Assembly: GCF_023516595.1 (NCBI RefSeq)
Contig: NZ_JAMGBG010000164.1
Span: 1 to 50,878, forward strand
DNA: 50,878 bases
Direction of reading: 5' to 3'
DNA from: Streptomyces neyagawaensis
Lineage (GTDB): Bacteria; Actinomycetota; Actinomycetes; Streptomycetales; Streptomycetaceae
This document shows positions 16,941-26,800 of the stretch, piece after piece; position 1 is the stretch's first letter, and each line of letters starts with the position of its first letter. The position numbers and the translations under genes were made by a program. The notes under the pieces are model-generated. The model did no database searches and was not told where the DNA came from. It saw only the letters and a list, made by a program, of their open reading frames with translations.

Positions 16941-17158
16941 CCCGTGACGCGGGAGGGGCGAGGCAGTCACAATTCGTGCATTTCGTGGGCGGAACGCGGC
17001 ACCATCGGCGACGCCCGCCCGTTGTCCTAGTGGCTGTCAGGGCCAGACCTCCCGGCACGGCGGGGTCCTCGCTTACGATGGCCGTTGCTCAAGCTGTGAT
17101 TTGAATCTGTCATTGAAACCGACCGTCCCAGGCCCGACCGGCAAGGAGACAAACCCCC

Positions 17159-20008
17159 GTGTCCGTCCTCTCGAAGATCATGCGTGCAGGCGAAGGCAAG
17201 ATCCTGCGCAAGCTGCACCGCATCGCGGACCAGGTCAACTCCATCGAAGAGGACTTCGTCGACCTCTCCGACGCCGAGCTGCGGGCCCTCACCGATGAGT
17301 ACAAGCAGCGGTACGCCGACGGTGAGAGCCTGGACGACCTGCTTCCCGAGGCGTTCGCCACCGTCCGAGAGGCCGCCAAGCGCGCCCTCGGCCAGCGTCA
17401 CTACGACGTGCAGATCATGGGTGGCGCCGCCCTCCACCTCGGCTACGTGGCCGAGATGAAGACCGGTGAGGGCAAGACCCTCGTCGGCACCCTGCCCGCG
17501 TACCTGAACGCGCTGTCCGGCAAGGGCGTCCACCTCATCACGGTCAACGACTACCTGGCCGAGCGCGACTCCGAGATGATGGGTCGCGTCCACAAGTTCC
17601 TGGGCCTGAGCGTCGGCTGCATCCTCGCCAACATGACGCCGGCCCAGCGTCGCGAGCAGTACAACTGCGACATCACGTACGGCACGAACAACGAGTTCGG
17701 CTTCGACTACCTCCGCGACAACATGGCGTGGTCCCAGGACGAGCTCGTCCAGCGCGGCCACAACTTCGCGATCGTCGACGAGGTCGACTCCATCCTCGTC
17801 GACGAGGCCCGTACGCCGCTGATCATCTCCGGCCCCGCCGACCAGGCCACCAAGTGGTACGGCGACTTCGCCAAGCTGGTGACGCGCCTGAAGAAGGGCG
17901 AGCCCGGCAATCCCCTCAAGGGCATCGAGGAGACCGGCGACTACGAGGTCGACGAGAAGAAGCGCACGGTCGCCATCCACGAGTCCGGTGTCTCCAAGGT
18001 CGAGGACTGGCTCGGCATCGACAACCTCTACGAGTCGGTGAACACGCCTCTGGTGGGCTACCTGAACAACGCCATCAAGGCGAAGGAGCTCTTCAAGAAG
18101 GACAAGGACTACGTCGTCATCGACGGCGAGGTCATGATCGTCGACGAGCACACCGGCCGTATCCTCGCCGGCCGCCGCTACAACGAGGGCATGCACCAGG
18201 CGATCGAGGCGAAGGAAGGGGTGCCGATCAAGGACGAGAACCAGACGCTCGCCACGATCACCCTCCAGAACTTCTTCCGCCTCTACAAGCGCCACGACCA
18301 CAACGGCAAGGAGCAGCCCGGCCTGTCCGGCATGACCGGTACGGCCATGACCGAGGCCGCCGAGTTCCACCAGATCTACAAGCTCGGCGTGGTCCCGATC
18401 CCGACGAACCGGCCGATGGTCCGCAAGGACCAGTCCGACCTGATCTACCGCACCGAGGTCGCGAAGTTCGAGGCGGTCGTCGACGACATCGTCGAGAAGC
18501 ACGAGAAGGGCCAGCCGATCCTCGTCGGTACGACGTCGGTCGAGAAGTCGGAGTACCTCTCCCAGCAGCTCAGCAAGCGCGGTGTCCAGCACGAGGTGCT
18601 GAACGCCAAGCAGCACGACCGTGAGGCGATCATCGTCGCCCAGGCCGGCCGCAAGGGCGCCGTGACCGTGGCCACCAACATGGCCGGCCGTGGTACGGAC
18701 ATCAAGCTCGGCGGCAACCCGGAGGACCTCGCCGAGGCGGAGCTGCGCCAGCGCGGGCTCGACCCCGAGGAGCACATCGAGGAGTGGGCCGCGGCCCTGC
18801 CCGACGCCCTCGCGAAGGCCGAGGCGGCGGTCAAGGCGGAGAAGGAGGAGGTCGAGGCCCTCGGCGGTCTCTACGTCCTCGGCACCGAGCGGCACGAGTC
18901 CCGCCGTATCGACAACCAGCTGCGCGGTCGTTCCGGCCGTCAGGGCGACCCGGGCGAGTCCCGCTTCTACCTCTCCCTCGGTGACGACCTGATGCGCCTG
19001 TTCAAGGCCCAGATGGTCGAGCGTGTGATGTCCATGGCCAACGTGCCGGACGACGTGCCGATCGAGAACAAGATGGTCACCCGCGCGATCGCGTCCGCCC
19101 AGTCGCAGGTCGAGCAGCAGAACTTCGAGACCCGTAAGAACGTCCTCAAGTACGACGAGGTCCTCAACCGGCAGCGCGAGGTCATCTACGGCGAGCGGCG
19201 CCGCGTCCTGGAGGGTGAGGACCTGCACGAGCAGATCCAGCACTTCATGGACGACACGATCGACGCGTACATCGCCGCCGAGACCGCCGAGGGCTTCGCC
19301 GAGGAGTGGGACCTCGACCGGCTGTGGGGCGCGTTCAAGCAGCTCTACCCGGTGAAGGTCACCATCGAGGAGCTGGAGGAGGCGGCCGGCGACCGGGCCG
19401 GGCTGACCCCCGAGTTCATCGCCGAGTCCATCAAGGACGACATCTACGAGCAGTACCAGGCTCGTGAGGAGCAGCTCGGCTCCGAGATCATGCGTGAGCT
19501 GGAGCGCCGGGTGGTCCTCTCCGTCCTGGACCGCAAGTGGCGTGAGCACCTCTACGAGATGGACTACCTCCAGGAGGGCATCGGCCTGCGCGCGATGGCC
19601 CAGAAGGACCCGCTGGTCGAGTACCAGCGCGAGGGCTTCGACATGTTCACCGCGATGATGGAGGGCATCAAGGAGGAGTCCGTCGGCTACCTGTTCAACC
19701 TGGAGGTCCAGGTCGAGCAGCAGGTCGAGGAGGTCCCGGTCGAGGACACCAAGCCGTCCCTCGACAAGGGCGACGCGGTGCCGGCCCAGGCGGGTGCGTC
19801 GCGGCCGGAGATCCGTGCGAAGGGGCTGGAGGCCCCGCAGCGCCGGGACCGTCTGCACTTCTCCGCGCCGACCGTCGACGGCGAGGGCGGCATCGTGGAG
19901 GGTGACCTCCCCGAGGACGAGCCCATCCGCTCCGAGGCCGACGGCCTCACCCGCGCGGAGCGCCGCAAGCAGCAGGGCAGGGCGGGCGGCCGCCGCCGCA
20001 AGAAGTAG
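17159..20008 (+). CDS. secA: Preprotein translocase ATPase SecA
   Basis: A 949-residue motor ATPase that drives proteins through SecYEG. Seen: MKTGEGKTL Walker A near residue 101, the DEVD Walker B-type box at about 208-211 followed by DEARTPLIISG, GMTGTA, VGTTSVEKSE, and the motif V/VI region NMAGRGTDIKLGGNP with QLRGRSGRQGDPG. The GTG start follows AAGGAGA at 17143-17149. The C-terminus ends in a basic Arg/Lys/Gln-rich tail (RKQQGRAGGRRRKK) and lacks the CxCxSGxxxxxCH zinc motif of SecB-binding SecAs, which is normal for actinobacteria without SecB. Single-gene unit with a strong downstream terminator. Confidence 0.98.
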   Translation: MSVLSKIMRAGEGKILRKLHRIADQVNSIEEDFVDLSDAELRALTDEYKQRYADGESLDDLLPEAFATVREAAKRALGQRHYDVQIMGGAALHLGYVAEMKTGEGKTLVGTLPAYLNALSGKGVHLITVNDYLAERDSEMMGRVHKFLGLSVGCILANMTPAQRREQYNCDITYGTNNEFGFDYLRDNMAWSQDELVQRGHNFAIVDEVDSILVDEARTPLIISGPADQATKWYGDFAKLVTRLKKGEPGNPLKGIEETGDYEVDEKKRTVAIHESGVSKVEDWLGIDNLYESVNTPLVGYLNNAIKAKELFKKDKDYVVIDGEVMIVDEHTGRILAGRRYNEGMHQAIEAKEGVPIKDENQTLATITLQNFFRLYKRHDHNGKEQPGLSGMTGTAMTEAAEFHQIYKLGVVPIPTNRPMVRKDQSDLIYRTEVAKFEAVVDDIVEKHEKGQPILVGTTSVEKSEYLSQQLSKRGVQHEVLNAKQHDREAIIVAQAGRKGAVTVATNMAGRGTDIKLGGNPEDLAEAELRQRGLDPEEHIEEWAAALPDALAKAEAAVKAEKEEVEALGGLYVLGTERHESRRIDNQLRGRSGRQGDPGESRFYLSLGDDLMRLFKAQMVERVMSMANVPDDVPIENKMVTRAIASAQSQVEQQNFETRKNVLKYDEVLNRQREVIYGERRRVLEGEDLHEQIQHFMDDTIDAYIAAETAEGFAEEWDLDRLWGAFKQLYPVKVTIEELEEAAGDRAGLTPEFIAESIKDDIYEQYQAREEQLGSEIMRELERRVVLSVLDRKWREHLYEMDYLQEGIGLRAMAQKDPLVEYQREGFDMFTAMMEGIKEESVGYLFNLEVQVEQQVEEVPVEDTKPSLDKGDAVPAQAGASRPEIRAKGLEAPQRRDRLHFSAPTVDGEGGIVEGDLPEDEPIRSEADGLTRAERRKQQGRAGGRRRKK

Positions 20009-20066
20009 CGGGCGGGCCGCTCCGCGGGGAGCGAGGCCGGCGGTGGGCCGCAGGCCGTGAGGCAGG

Positions 20067-20100
20067 GAAGGGCCGGGCATCTTCGGGTGCCCGGCCCTTC
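20067..20100 (+). terminator. secA terminator
   Basis: A 13-bp perfect stem (GAAGGGCCGGGCA 20067-20079, TGCCCGGCCCTTC 20088-20100) with an 8-nt TCTTCGGG loop, followed by TGTGTG. It lies about 60 nt after the secA stop, and by symmetry can also stop transcription from the convergent Rv3235-family gene. Confidence 0.88.
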
Positions 20101-20164
20101 TGTGTGCGCGGGTTCGTGTGCGGGTGGGTGCGCGGGTTCGTTGGCGGGTGCGGGTGGTGTGTGG

Positions 20165-20196
20165 TTTCTCGCGCAGTTGCCCGCGCCCCTGAAGGC
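20165..20196. repeat. Copy of a common Streptomyces intergenic motif
   Basis: The stretch around TCGCGCAGTTGCCCGCGCCC (20169-20188) followed by CTGAAGG resembles the 'GCGCAGTTCCCCGCGCCCCT' sequence that, from general knowledge, occurs very often between genes in many Streptomyces genomes. Only one copy is visible here. It sits in a GT-rich tract (20101-20165) between secA and the Rv3235-family gene. Confidence 0.4.
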
Positions 20197-20210
20197 TCGG
20201 TAGATGGGGG

Positions 20211-20756
20211 TCAGTCGTCTGTGTGGGGGCGCCTGGGGCCGCCCAGTTCCACGGCTGTGCAGCGCCAGCGGTGGTCCGGGCCGTGCTCCAGGCGGAAGGC
20301 CATGGCGCTGAGGCGGTCGCCCGCGCTGACGCGGGCGAAGACCTCCAGAGCGCCGGGAGCGGCCACGTAGTAGCCGATGTCGCGGATGACCGGGTCCGCG
20401 CCGTGGACGGCGCGCAGGGGGCCCTGTTCGGCGAGCCAGGCCAGTTCGTCGTAGGCGCGGCCCGCGGTGTGGCGCAGCATGCTGTGGACGGGGCGGCGGC
20501 CGCTCAGGACGGCCAGGAGGAGATCCGCGAAGCGGTCGGTGGGGCGGGGCCGCTGGGCGGCGGGAGCGGTGAGGACCTCGGGGAGGAGGGCGGCGGTCGT
20601 GCTCCGCTCGGCGGTCGACACACGGCCGTCGCGTGCCCTGGACCGGCCGCCGCCCGGTGTCGTGCGGGCGGGGGTGCGGCCGGGGCGGCGGGTGTCGTGG
20701 CGTACGGGCGGGCGGGTGCCGGGGCGGCGCTGGGTCCTGGTCATGACCTTGTTCAT
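20211..20756 (-). CDS. Rv3235-family protein (DUF6459-like)
   Basis: A 181-residue protein. The first 75 or so residues are a disordered Arg/Thr/Pro/Gly-rich tail. The rest reads as a compact alpha/beta domain (FADLLLAVLSGRRPVHSMLR, then YDELAW, then the VFARVSAGDRLSAMAFRLE strand pair, ending RWRCTAVELG). That pattern matches the Rv3235 family found next to secA in actinobacteria. Function unknown; position beside secA suggests an envelope or secretion link, by inference only. ATG 20756 is preceded by GAGGAA about 11 nt away; ATG 20744 is an alternative start. Confidence 0.8.
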   Translation of the reverse strand: MNKVMTRTQRRPGTRPPVRHDTRRPGRTPARTTPGGGRSRARDGRVSTAERSTTAALLPEVLTAPAAQRPRPTDRFADLLLAVLSGRRPVHSMLRHTAGRAYDELAWLAEQGPLRAVHGADPVIRDIGYYVAAPGALEVFARVSAGDRLSAMAFRLEHGPDHRWRCTAVELGGPRRPHTDD

Positions 20757-21175
20757 CGGGGTCCCCGTTCCTCGGAGTCGGTGAGCCGCTGGTACCACTC
20801 GGTAACTTCGCGTTGGGGATCTTGTACGAGGCGGGAGGCCGGCGCCGCAAGGAACGGCGACGAGCGGCGGAGGCCCCGGAATGTTCACCTATCAGGGTGA
20901 TGGAGGCGGTGTTCCGGCCCGTGGCGGTCAGGGTGGGCCGGGTGAGGCGGTGGGTGCGGGGTGGACGGGGCAGGAGGGGCGGGCGGGGGCTCGAAAGGGG
21001 ACGCCGCACGTATCCTGAAGGACCGTCGGGACCGACTCCTCGTACGGCCCCGGGCGCCTTCCGGGGTGCGGGAGCGATCCCTGCGGGGTACGGATCGTTC
21101 CCGGTGGGGGTGGACCCCACGTCGGAGCCCTCCGCGGAGCCTTGACAGCGAACACGACTACGAAAGCGGCCTGCC
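20757..21175 (+). other. 419-nt divergent region with structured leader
   Basis: No convincing gene. From 21011 a TATCCT (-10-like) is followed by a run of inverted repeats: GTCGG/CCGAC (21025-21036), CCCCGG/CCGGGG (21048-21066), GGAGCGATCC/GGATCGTTCC (21071-21101, one wobble), GTGGGG/CCCCAC (21104-21120) and CGGAG/CTCCG (21123-21134). All lie between the possible start point and the DUF6912-like ATG at 21176. No convincing -35 accompanies the TATCCT. A TTGACA at 21142 has no -10 before the start codon. The left half is G-rich, with nothing recognised in it. Confidence 0.4.
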
Positions 21176-21691
21176 ATGCGCGTCTACGTCCCCCTGACCC
21201 TTCCCGGGCTCGCCGAGGCGTACAAGACGGGGCAGTTGGGGGAGGGGCCGTTCGTCGCGTACGCCGTCACGCCGGCGCTGCGCGAGTGGTACCTGTCCGA
21301 CGACATCGAGGAGTTGGAGTACGCCGCCCTGAATCGCGCCGCGCTCGCGTCGTTGCGGCTGGTCGCCGTGGAGCCGGGGGCCGTTCGGCGCCGGGTCGTC
21401 GTGGCGGTGGACGTGGCCGACCGGGACGCGGTCGCCGACCCCGACCGGGGGCTCGACCCGACGGCGCTCGGCGAGGTGCGGGTCGCGGGGCCGGTGCCGC
21501 TGTCCAAGGCGGCGGCCGTGCACGTCGACTCGGCGGAGGCCGAGGCCGAGGTGGCCGAGGCGGCGGACGCGCTCGGCGCGGCGGACCAGGGCGACGACGA
21601 CGCCCAGTTCATCGTCGACGGCGCGGACGACCACGAGCTGCTGTGGTACGCGACGCAGGAGATCCCGAACCTGGTGGGGCTCGGGGAGTGA
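21176..21691 (+). CDS. DUF6912-like conserved actinobacterial protein
   Basis: A 171-residue cytoplasmic protein beginning MRVYVPLTLPGL, followed by a conserved-looking LREWYLSDDIEELEYAAL block. An acidic Ala/Glu-rich stretch follows (about 118-150), and the end is LLWYATQEIPNLVGLGE. This pattern fits the short actinobacterial family annotated as DUF6912, always near secA or HAD genes in Streptomyces as far as I recall. No catalytic motif is visible. It precedes a HAD hydrolase gene by 94 nt and may be co-transcribed with it. Function unknown. Confidence 0.8.
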   Translation: MRVYVPLTLPGLAEAYKTGQLGEGPFVAYAVTPALREWYLSDDIEELEYAALNRAALASLRLVAVEPGAVRRRVVVAVDVADRDAVADPDRGLDPTALGEVRVAGPVPLSKAAAVHVDSAEAEAEVAEAADALGAADQGDDDAQFIVDGADDHELLWYATQEIPNLVGLGE

Positions 21692-21785
21692 CTCCGACGC
21701 CGCGCGGCCGGTGACGCGTACGCGTTTGCGGGGTGCGCACTCAAGGTCACGGTGCGTTGTCAGTGGTGAGGGGTAGTTTTTCGGT

Positions 21786-22457
21786 ATGGGGAAGCACGGC
21801 GCTGGGGCGCACATCGTCTGGGACTGGAACGGCACGCTGTTCCATGACAACGAGGCGATCATCGGGGCGACGAACGCGGCGTTCGCCGAGCTGGGGATCG
21901 AGCCGCTCACCTTGGAGCGATACCGGGAGCTGTACTGCGTGCCGGTGCCGAAGTTCTACGAGCGGCTGATCGGGCGGCTGCCCACCGATGAGGAGTGGGA
22001 GGCCATGGACGTCGTCTTCCATCGGTATTACGCCGAGCACCGGGTCGCGTGCGGGCTGACCGACGGGGTGCCCACGCTGCTCGCCGACTGGCGGTCCGAG
22101 GGGCACAGCCAGTCGATCCTCAGCATGTACGTGCACGAGGAACTCGTGCCGCTGGTACGGGGCTTCGGGATCGAGCCGCACTTCATACGGGTCGACGGGC
22201 GGCGGGGGCCGTCCGGGGGCAGCAAGGCCGAGCACATGGTGCGGCACCTGCGCCGACTCGTCGGGGTGGAGCCGGAGCGGACCGTCGTGATCGGGGACGC
22301 CGCGGACGACGCCGTCGCCGCCCGGCACGTCGGGGCGCGCGCCGTCCTCTACACCGGGGGGTCCCACAGCCGGGCGAGTCTGGAGACGGTGCCCGGGGTG
22401 CCCGTGGTGGACACCCTGGAGGAGGCGGTCGTGGAGGCCGAGCGGCTGGCGGCGTAG
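21786..22457 (+). CDS. HAD-superfamily hydrolase
   Basis: A 223-residue phosphatase-like protein. Motif I is WDWNGTLF (nucleophile Asp in DxNGT, a common variant of DxDGT). Motif II is the Ser in ILSMY, motif III a Lys near GGSKAEHM, and motif IV VVIGDAADDAVAA. An alpha-helical cap lies between motifs I and II. It resembles phosphoglycolate-phosphatase-type HAD enzymes, but the substrate cannot be told. GAGGGG about 14 nt upstream is a weak ribosome site. Convergent with the DJ-1/PfpI gene. Confidence 0.88.
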   Translation: MGKHGAGAHIVWDWNGTLFHDNEAIIGATNAAFAELGIEPLTLERYRELYCVPVPKFYERLIGRLPTDEEWEAMDVVFHRYYAEHRVACGLTDGVPTLLADWRSEGHSQSILSMYVHEELVPLVRGFGIEPHFIRVDGRRGPSGGSKAEHMVRHLRRLVGVEPERTVVIGDAADDAVAARHVGARAVLYTGGSHSRASLETVPGVPVVDTLEEAVVEAERLAA

Positions 22458-22496
22458 CGCGTCACCGGCGCCGCCCGCTCCTGCCCCCCGTCGACC

Positions 22497-23063
22497 TCAG
22501 GTCGCCGGCGCCTTGGTCCGTAGGATCTTCAGGAACTCGCGCATCCAGCTCGGGTGGTCCGGCCACGCGCGTGCGGAGACGAGGGTGCCGTCGACCACGG
22601 TCTCGGTGTCCTGGAAGGTCGCCCCCGCGGACTGCATGTCGAGCTCCAGCGCGGGGTACGCCGTGACGCGGCGGCCGTGGAGCGCGTCCACGGCGGCGGT
22701 GAGCAGCGGCCCGTGGCAGATCTGGGCGACCGGCTTGTCGGTGTCGAAGAACGACTTCAGGATCTTGCGCAGCTCCGGGTCGTTGCGGAGGTACTCCGGG
22801 GCCCGGCCGCCGGGGATGACGAGGGCGACGTACTGGCCGGGGTCGACCTCGGAGAAGGCGAGGTCCGCGGGCCAGGTGTACCCCGGTTTCTCCGTATAGG
22901 TGTCGAAACCGGGCTCGAAGTCGTGGACGACGAAGCGGAGCTGCTTGCGGCTGGGGGCGGCGATGTGGACCTCGTACCCCTCCTCCCGCAGGCGCTGGTA
23001 GGGGTACAGGACCTCCAGTGACTCGGCCGCGTCGCCGGTGATGATGAGGATCTTGGCTGTCAT
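22497..23063 (-). CDS. DJ-1/PfpI-family protein
   Basis: A 188-residue class I glutamine-amidotransferase-like protein. It has the ILIITGDAAESLEVLYPYQR start with the conserved acidic residue, ALVIPGGRAPEYLR, and a nucleophile elbow AQICHGP with Cys116-His117, as in DJ-1/PfpI/YhbO proteins that act as deglycases or chaperones. ATG 23063 follows GAGGGGAA by a normal distance; the open frame further upstream is not family-like. Cytoplasmic single-gene unit, divergent from the glutamate dehydrogenase region. Confidence 0.9.
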   Translation of the reverse strand: MTAKILIITGDAAESLEVLYPYQRLREEGYEVHIAAPSRKQLRFVVHDFEPGFDTYTEKPGYTWPADLAFSEVDPGQYVALVIPGGRAPEYLRNDPELRKILKSFFDTDKPVAQICHGPLLTAAVDALHGRRVTAYPALELDMQSAGATFQDTETVVDGTLVSARAWPDHPSWMREFLKILRTKAPAT

Positions 23064-23808
23064 GGCGGGTTCCCCTCGGCCTCGTGGTGGTTCGTCTCGT
23101 CGGGGTGTCCTGGGCAACGTGCATCCAGGGTGGGGGTTTGCCAAGGGGGTGTGCGGCGGTGCGGTGCCGGCGCGGGCCTTCGCCACCTGCTTGGCGGCGA
23201 CCTCACTCTCCGATTGTCGCCTCGACCCGTCACCCGGCGCATTCCGGCCACCCGGCGTCCGGCCCCGCCCCCGGATCGGGCCCTTTCCTGGGGAGAAACG
23301 CTGACCGCGCCCTGTCCGGGCGGCACAGTTGAGCGGGAGTATGCTCGGGTGGGCGGGGTGAGTGTGGAGGTCGGGTGCTTGTCTCTGTGTGGAATGTCAA
23401 AGTTCTGGCCCCGGTTTTGTACACATACGGCTCATGACGGGGGGCCTGTAAGGAGCGATAGCCTTAGTGGCGTGATCAGCGCGATAGTTCGCGGGGACGT
23501 CGTCGTCCCTGCCCCGCGCCCGGTGAGCACGGACGACATCCGTGACCGGGCGGCGGTCGCTGGTCCTTGCGGGCGGGTGGGGGTCCTGAAGGCCCCCGAG
23601 GCGCCGAACGACGTCACGAGGCCGACGCCGAGAGCAGCGTCACACCCCTGTTCGGCGGCCAGAATGGCCGATTCCCTCCCGCTCATCTCACCCCGCGGCA
23701 TAGCGTCGGAGCAGACCGGACACCCCGTGTTGTGCCGTCGCGTCGGAGGGGCCGAGGCCGTACTTCCTTCTACGTCACGCAACGGCGCGCGACAGGAGCC
23801 AGAGGACA
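23064..23808 (+). other. 745-nt region upstream of the giant glutamate dehydrogenase
   Basis: Divergent region between the DJ-1/PfpI gene and gdh. An open frame from GTG 23472 runs to 23870, overlapping the gdh start by 62 nt, with AGGAG 16 nt upstream. Its first 45 or so codons have Streptomyces-like GC-rich third positions, but the rest does not, and I recognise no protein. The gdh ATG has AGAGGA in front. A weak promoter-like pair (ATGACG 23434-23439, TAGCCT 23459-23464) is visible. The remainder shows nothing I can name. Confidence 0.4.
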
Positions 23809-26800
23809 ATGCAGACCAAGCTGGACGAAGCCAAGGCCGAGTTGCTCGAGAGGGCCGCCCGGGTAGCTGAGAACAGCCCGGTCGGGGGGCACCTACCGAC
23901 TGGGACGACGAGCGAGAGTGCCACGGGTGCACCGGACACCCCGGACCACGACACCGTGCTCGCGTTCCTCCAGCGCTACTACCTGCACACCGCCCCGGAG
24001 GACCTGAGCGGCCGTGACCCGGTCGACGTCTTCGGAGCCGCCTACTCCCACTACCGACTGGCCGAGAATCGCCCTCAGGGCACGGCCAATGTGAGGGTCC
24101 ACACCCCGACCGTGGAGGAGAACGGCTGGACCTGCAGCCACTCCGTCGTCGAGGTCGTCACCGACGACATGCCCTTCCTCGTCGACTCCGTGACCAATGA
24201 GCTGTCACGGCAGGGACGGGGCATCCACGTCGTCATCCACCCGCAGGTCGTCGTCCGACGCGATGTGACCGGCAAGCTCGTCGAGCTGGTCAGCGAGCCG
24301 TCCGCCGTCGCCGCCGCCGCGGCGGCCGTGGCCGCCGGCGAGACGCTTCCGCACGACGCGCACATCGAGTCCTGGATCCACGTCGAGATCGACCGCGAGA
24401 CCGACCGGGGCGACCTGAAGCAGATCACCAACGACCTGCTGCGGGTGCTGTCCGACGTGCGGGAGGCCGTCGAGGACTGGGAGAAGATGCGGGACGCGGC
24501 GCTGCGGATCGCCGAGGGGCTGCCCACCGAACCCACCGCCGACGACCTGCGCGACCAGGAGGTGGAGGAGGCCCGCGAGCTGCTGCGCTGGCTCGCCGAC
24601 GACCACTTCACCTTCCTCGGGTTCCGCGAGTACGAACTGCGTTCCGACGACACGCTCGCCGCCGTGCCGGGGACCGGGCTCGGGATCCTGCGGGCCGACC
24701 CGCACCACGCCGGGCCCGACCACCACCCCGTCAGCTCCTCCTTCGATCGGCTGCCCGCCGACGCCCGCGCCAAGGCCCGTGAGCACAAGCTCCTCATCCT
24801 CACCAAGGCCAACAGCCGCGCCACCGTCCACCGGCCGTCCTACCTCGACTACGTGGGCGTGAAGAAGTTCGACAGCGAGGGGAACGTCGTCGGTGAGCGA
24901 CGGTTCCTCGGACTGTTCTCCTCGGCCGCCTACACCGAGTCCGTCCGCCGCGTCCCCGTCGTCCGCCGCAAGGTCGACGAGGTCCTCAGGGGCGCCGGGT
25001 TCTCGCCCAACAGCCACGACGGACGCGACCTCCTCCAGATCCTGGAGACCTACCCGCGCGACGAGCTGTTCCAGACGCCCGCCGACGAGCTGCGGTCCAT
25101 CGTCACCTCCGTGCTCTACCTCCAGGAACGCCGGCGCCTGCGGCTCTACCTGCGGCAGGACGAGTACGGGCGCTACTACTCCGCCCTCGTCTACCTGCCG
25201 CGCGACCGGTACACCACCGGCGTACGACTGCGGATCATCGACATCCTCAAGGAGGAACTCGGCGGCACCAGCGTCGACTTCACCGCCTGGAACACCGAGT
25301 CGATCCTCTCCCGGCTGCACTTCGTGGTCCGCGTCCCGCAGGGCACCGAACTGCCGCAGCTGACCGACGCCGACAAGGAGCGCGTCGAGGCCCGCCTGGT
25401 GGAGGCCGCCCGCTCCTGGGCCGACGGCTTCGGCGAGGCGCTCAACGCCGAACTGGGCGAGGAGCGCGCCGCCGAACTGCTGCGCCGCTACCACAACGCC
25501 TTCCCCGAGGGCTACAAGGCCGACCACAGCCCCCGCTCCGCCGTCGCCGACCTCGTCAACATCGAACAGCTCGGCGAGGAGGAGGACTTCGCGCTCAGCC
25601 TGTACGAGCCCGTGGGCGCCGCGCCCGACGAACGGCGGTTCAAGATCTACCGCAAGGGCGGCTCGGTCTCGCTCTCCGCGGTGCTGCCCGTCCTCAACCG
25701 GCTCGGCGTCGAGGTCATCGACGAGCGGCCCTACGAGCTGCGCCGCGAGGACCGTACGACCGCCTGGATCTACGACTTCGGGCTGCGCATGCCCCGGTCG
25801 GCGGCCGGCGACTTCCTCGGCGGCGACGCCCGCGAACGGGTCCAGGAGGCGTTCGCCGCCACCTGGACCGGGCAGGCCGAGAACGACGGGTTCAACGCCC
25901 TGGTGCTGAGCGCCGGGCTCACCTGGCGGCAGGCCATGGTGCTGCGCGCGTACGCCAAGTACCTGCGGCAGGCCGGGTCCACCTTCAGCCAGGACTACAT
26001 GGAGGACACCCTCCGCAACAACGTCCACACCACCCGGTTGCTCGTGTCGCTGTTCGAGGCGCGGATGTCGCCCGACCGGCAGCGGGCCGGACGCGAGATC
26101 GTCGACGCCCTCCTCGAAGAGGTCGACGCCGCGCTCGACCAGGTGGCCTCCCTCGACGAGGACCGCATCCTGCGGTCCTTCCTCACCGTCATCAAGGCGA
26201 CGCTGCGCACCAACTTCTTCCAGGAGGCGGCGGGCGGCAAGCCGCACGACTACGTCTCCATGAAGTTCGACCCGCAGGCCATCCCCGATCTGCCGGCGCC
26301 GCGCCCGGCGTTCGAGATCTGGGTGTACTCGCCGCGCGTCGAGGGCGTGCACCTGCGGTTCGGGAAGGTCGCCCGCGGTGGTCTGCGCTGGTCCGACCGG
26401 CGTGAGGACTTCCGTACGGAGATCCTCGGCCTGGTCAAGGCGCAGATGGTCAAGAACACCGTGATCGTGCCGGTCGGCGCCAAGGGCGGCTTCGTCGCCA
26501 AGCAGCTGCCCGACCCGTCGGTGGACCGCGACGCCTGGCTCGCCGAGGGCATCCGCAGCTACCGGACCTTCATCTCGGCGCTCCTCGACATCACCGACAA
26601 CATGGTCGCCGGAGAGGTCGTCCCGCCCGCCGACGTCGTCCGGCACGACGAGGACGACACCTATCTCGTCGTCGCCGCCGACAAGGGCACCGCGACCTTC
26701 TCCGACATCGCCAACGAGGTCGCCGAGTCGTACAACTTCTGGCTCGGGGACGCCTTCGCCTCCGGCGGCAGCGCCGGCTACGACCACAAGGGCATGGGCA

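Noticed and set aside
20104..20370. Plus-strand open frame after secA
   Set aside because: It starts in the GT-rich tract after the secA terminator and is mostly antisense to the Rv3235-family gene; no domain.
21142..21147. TTGACA as a -35 promoter element
   Set aside because: The start codon lies at 21176 and no -10 hexamer fits at 16-19 nt spacing.
23472..23870. Open frame overlapping the gdh start as a separate gene
   Set aside because: No family resemblance, Shine-Dalgarno too far (16 nt), and codon bias lost in the second half; kept only as an observation on the intergenic region.
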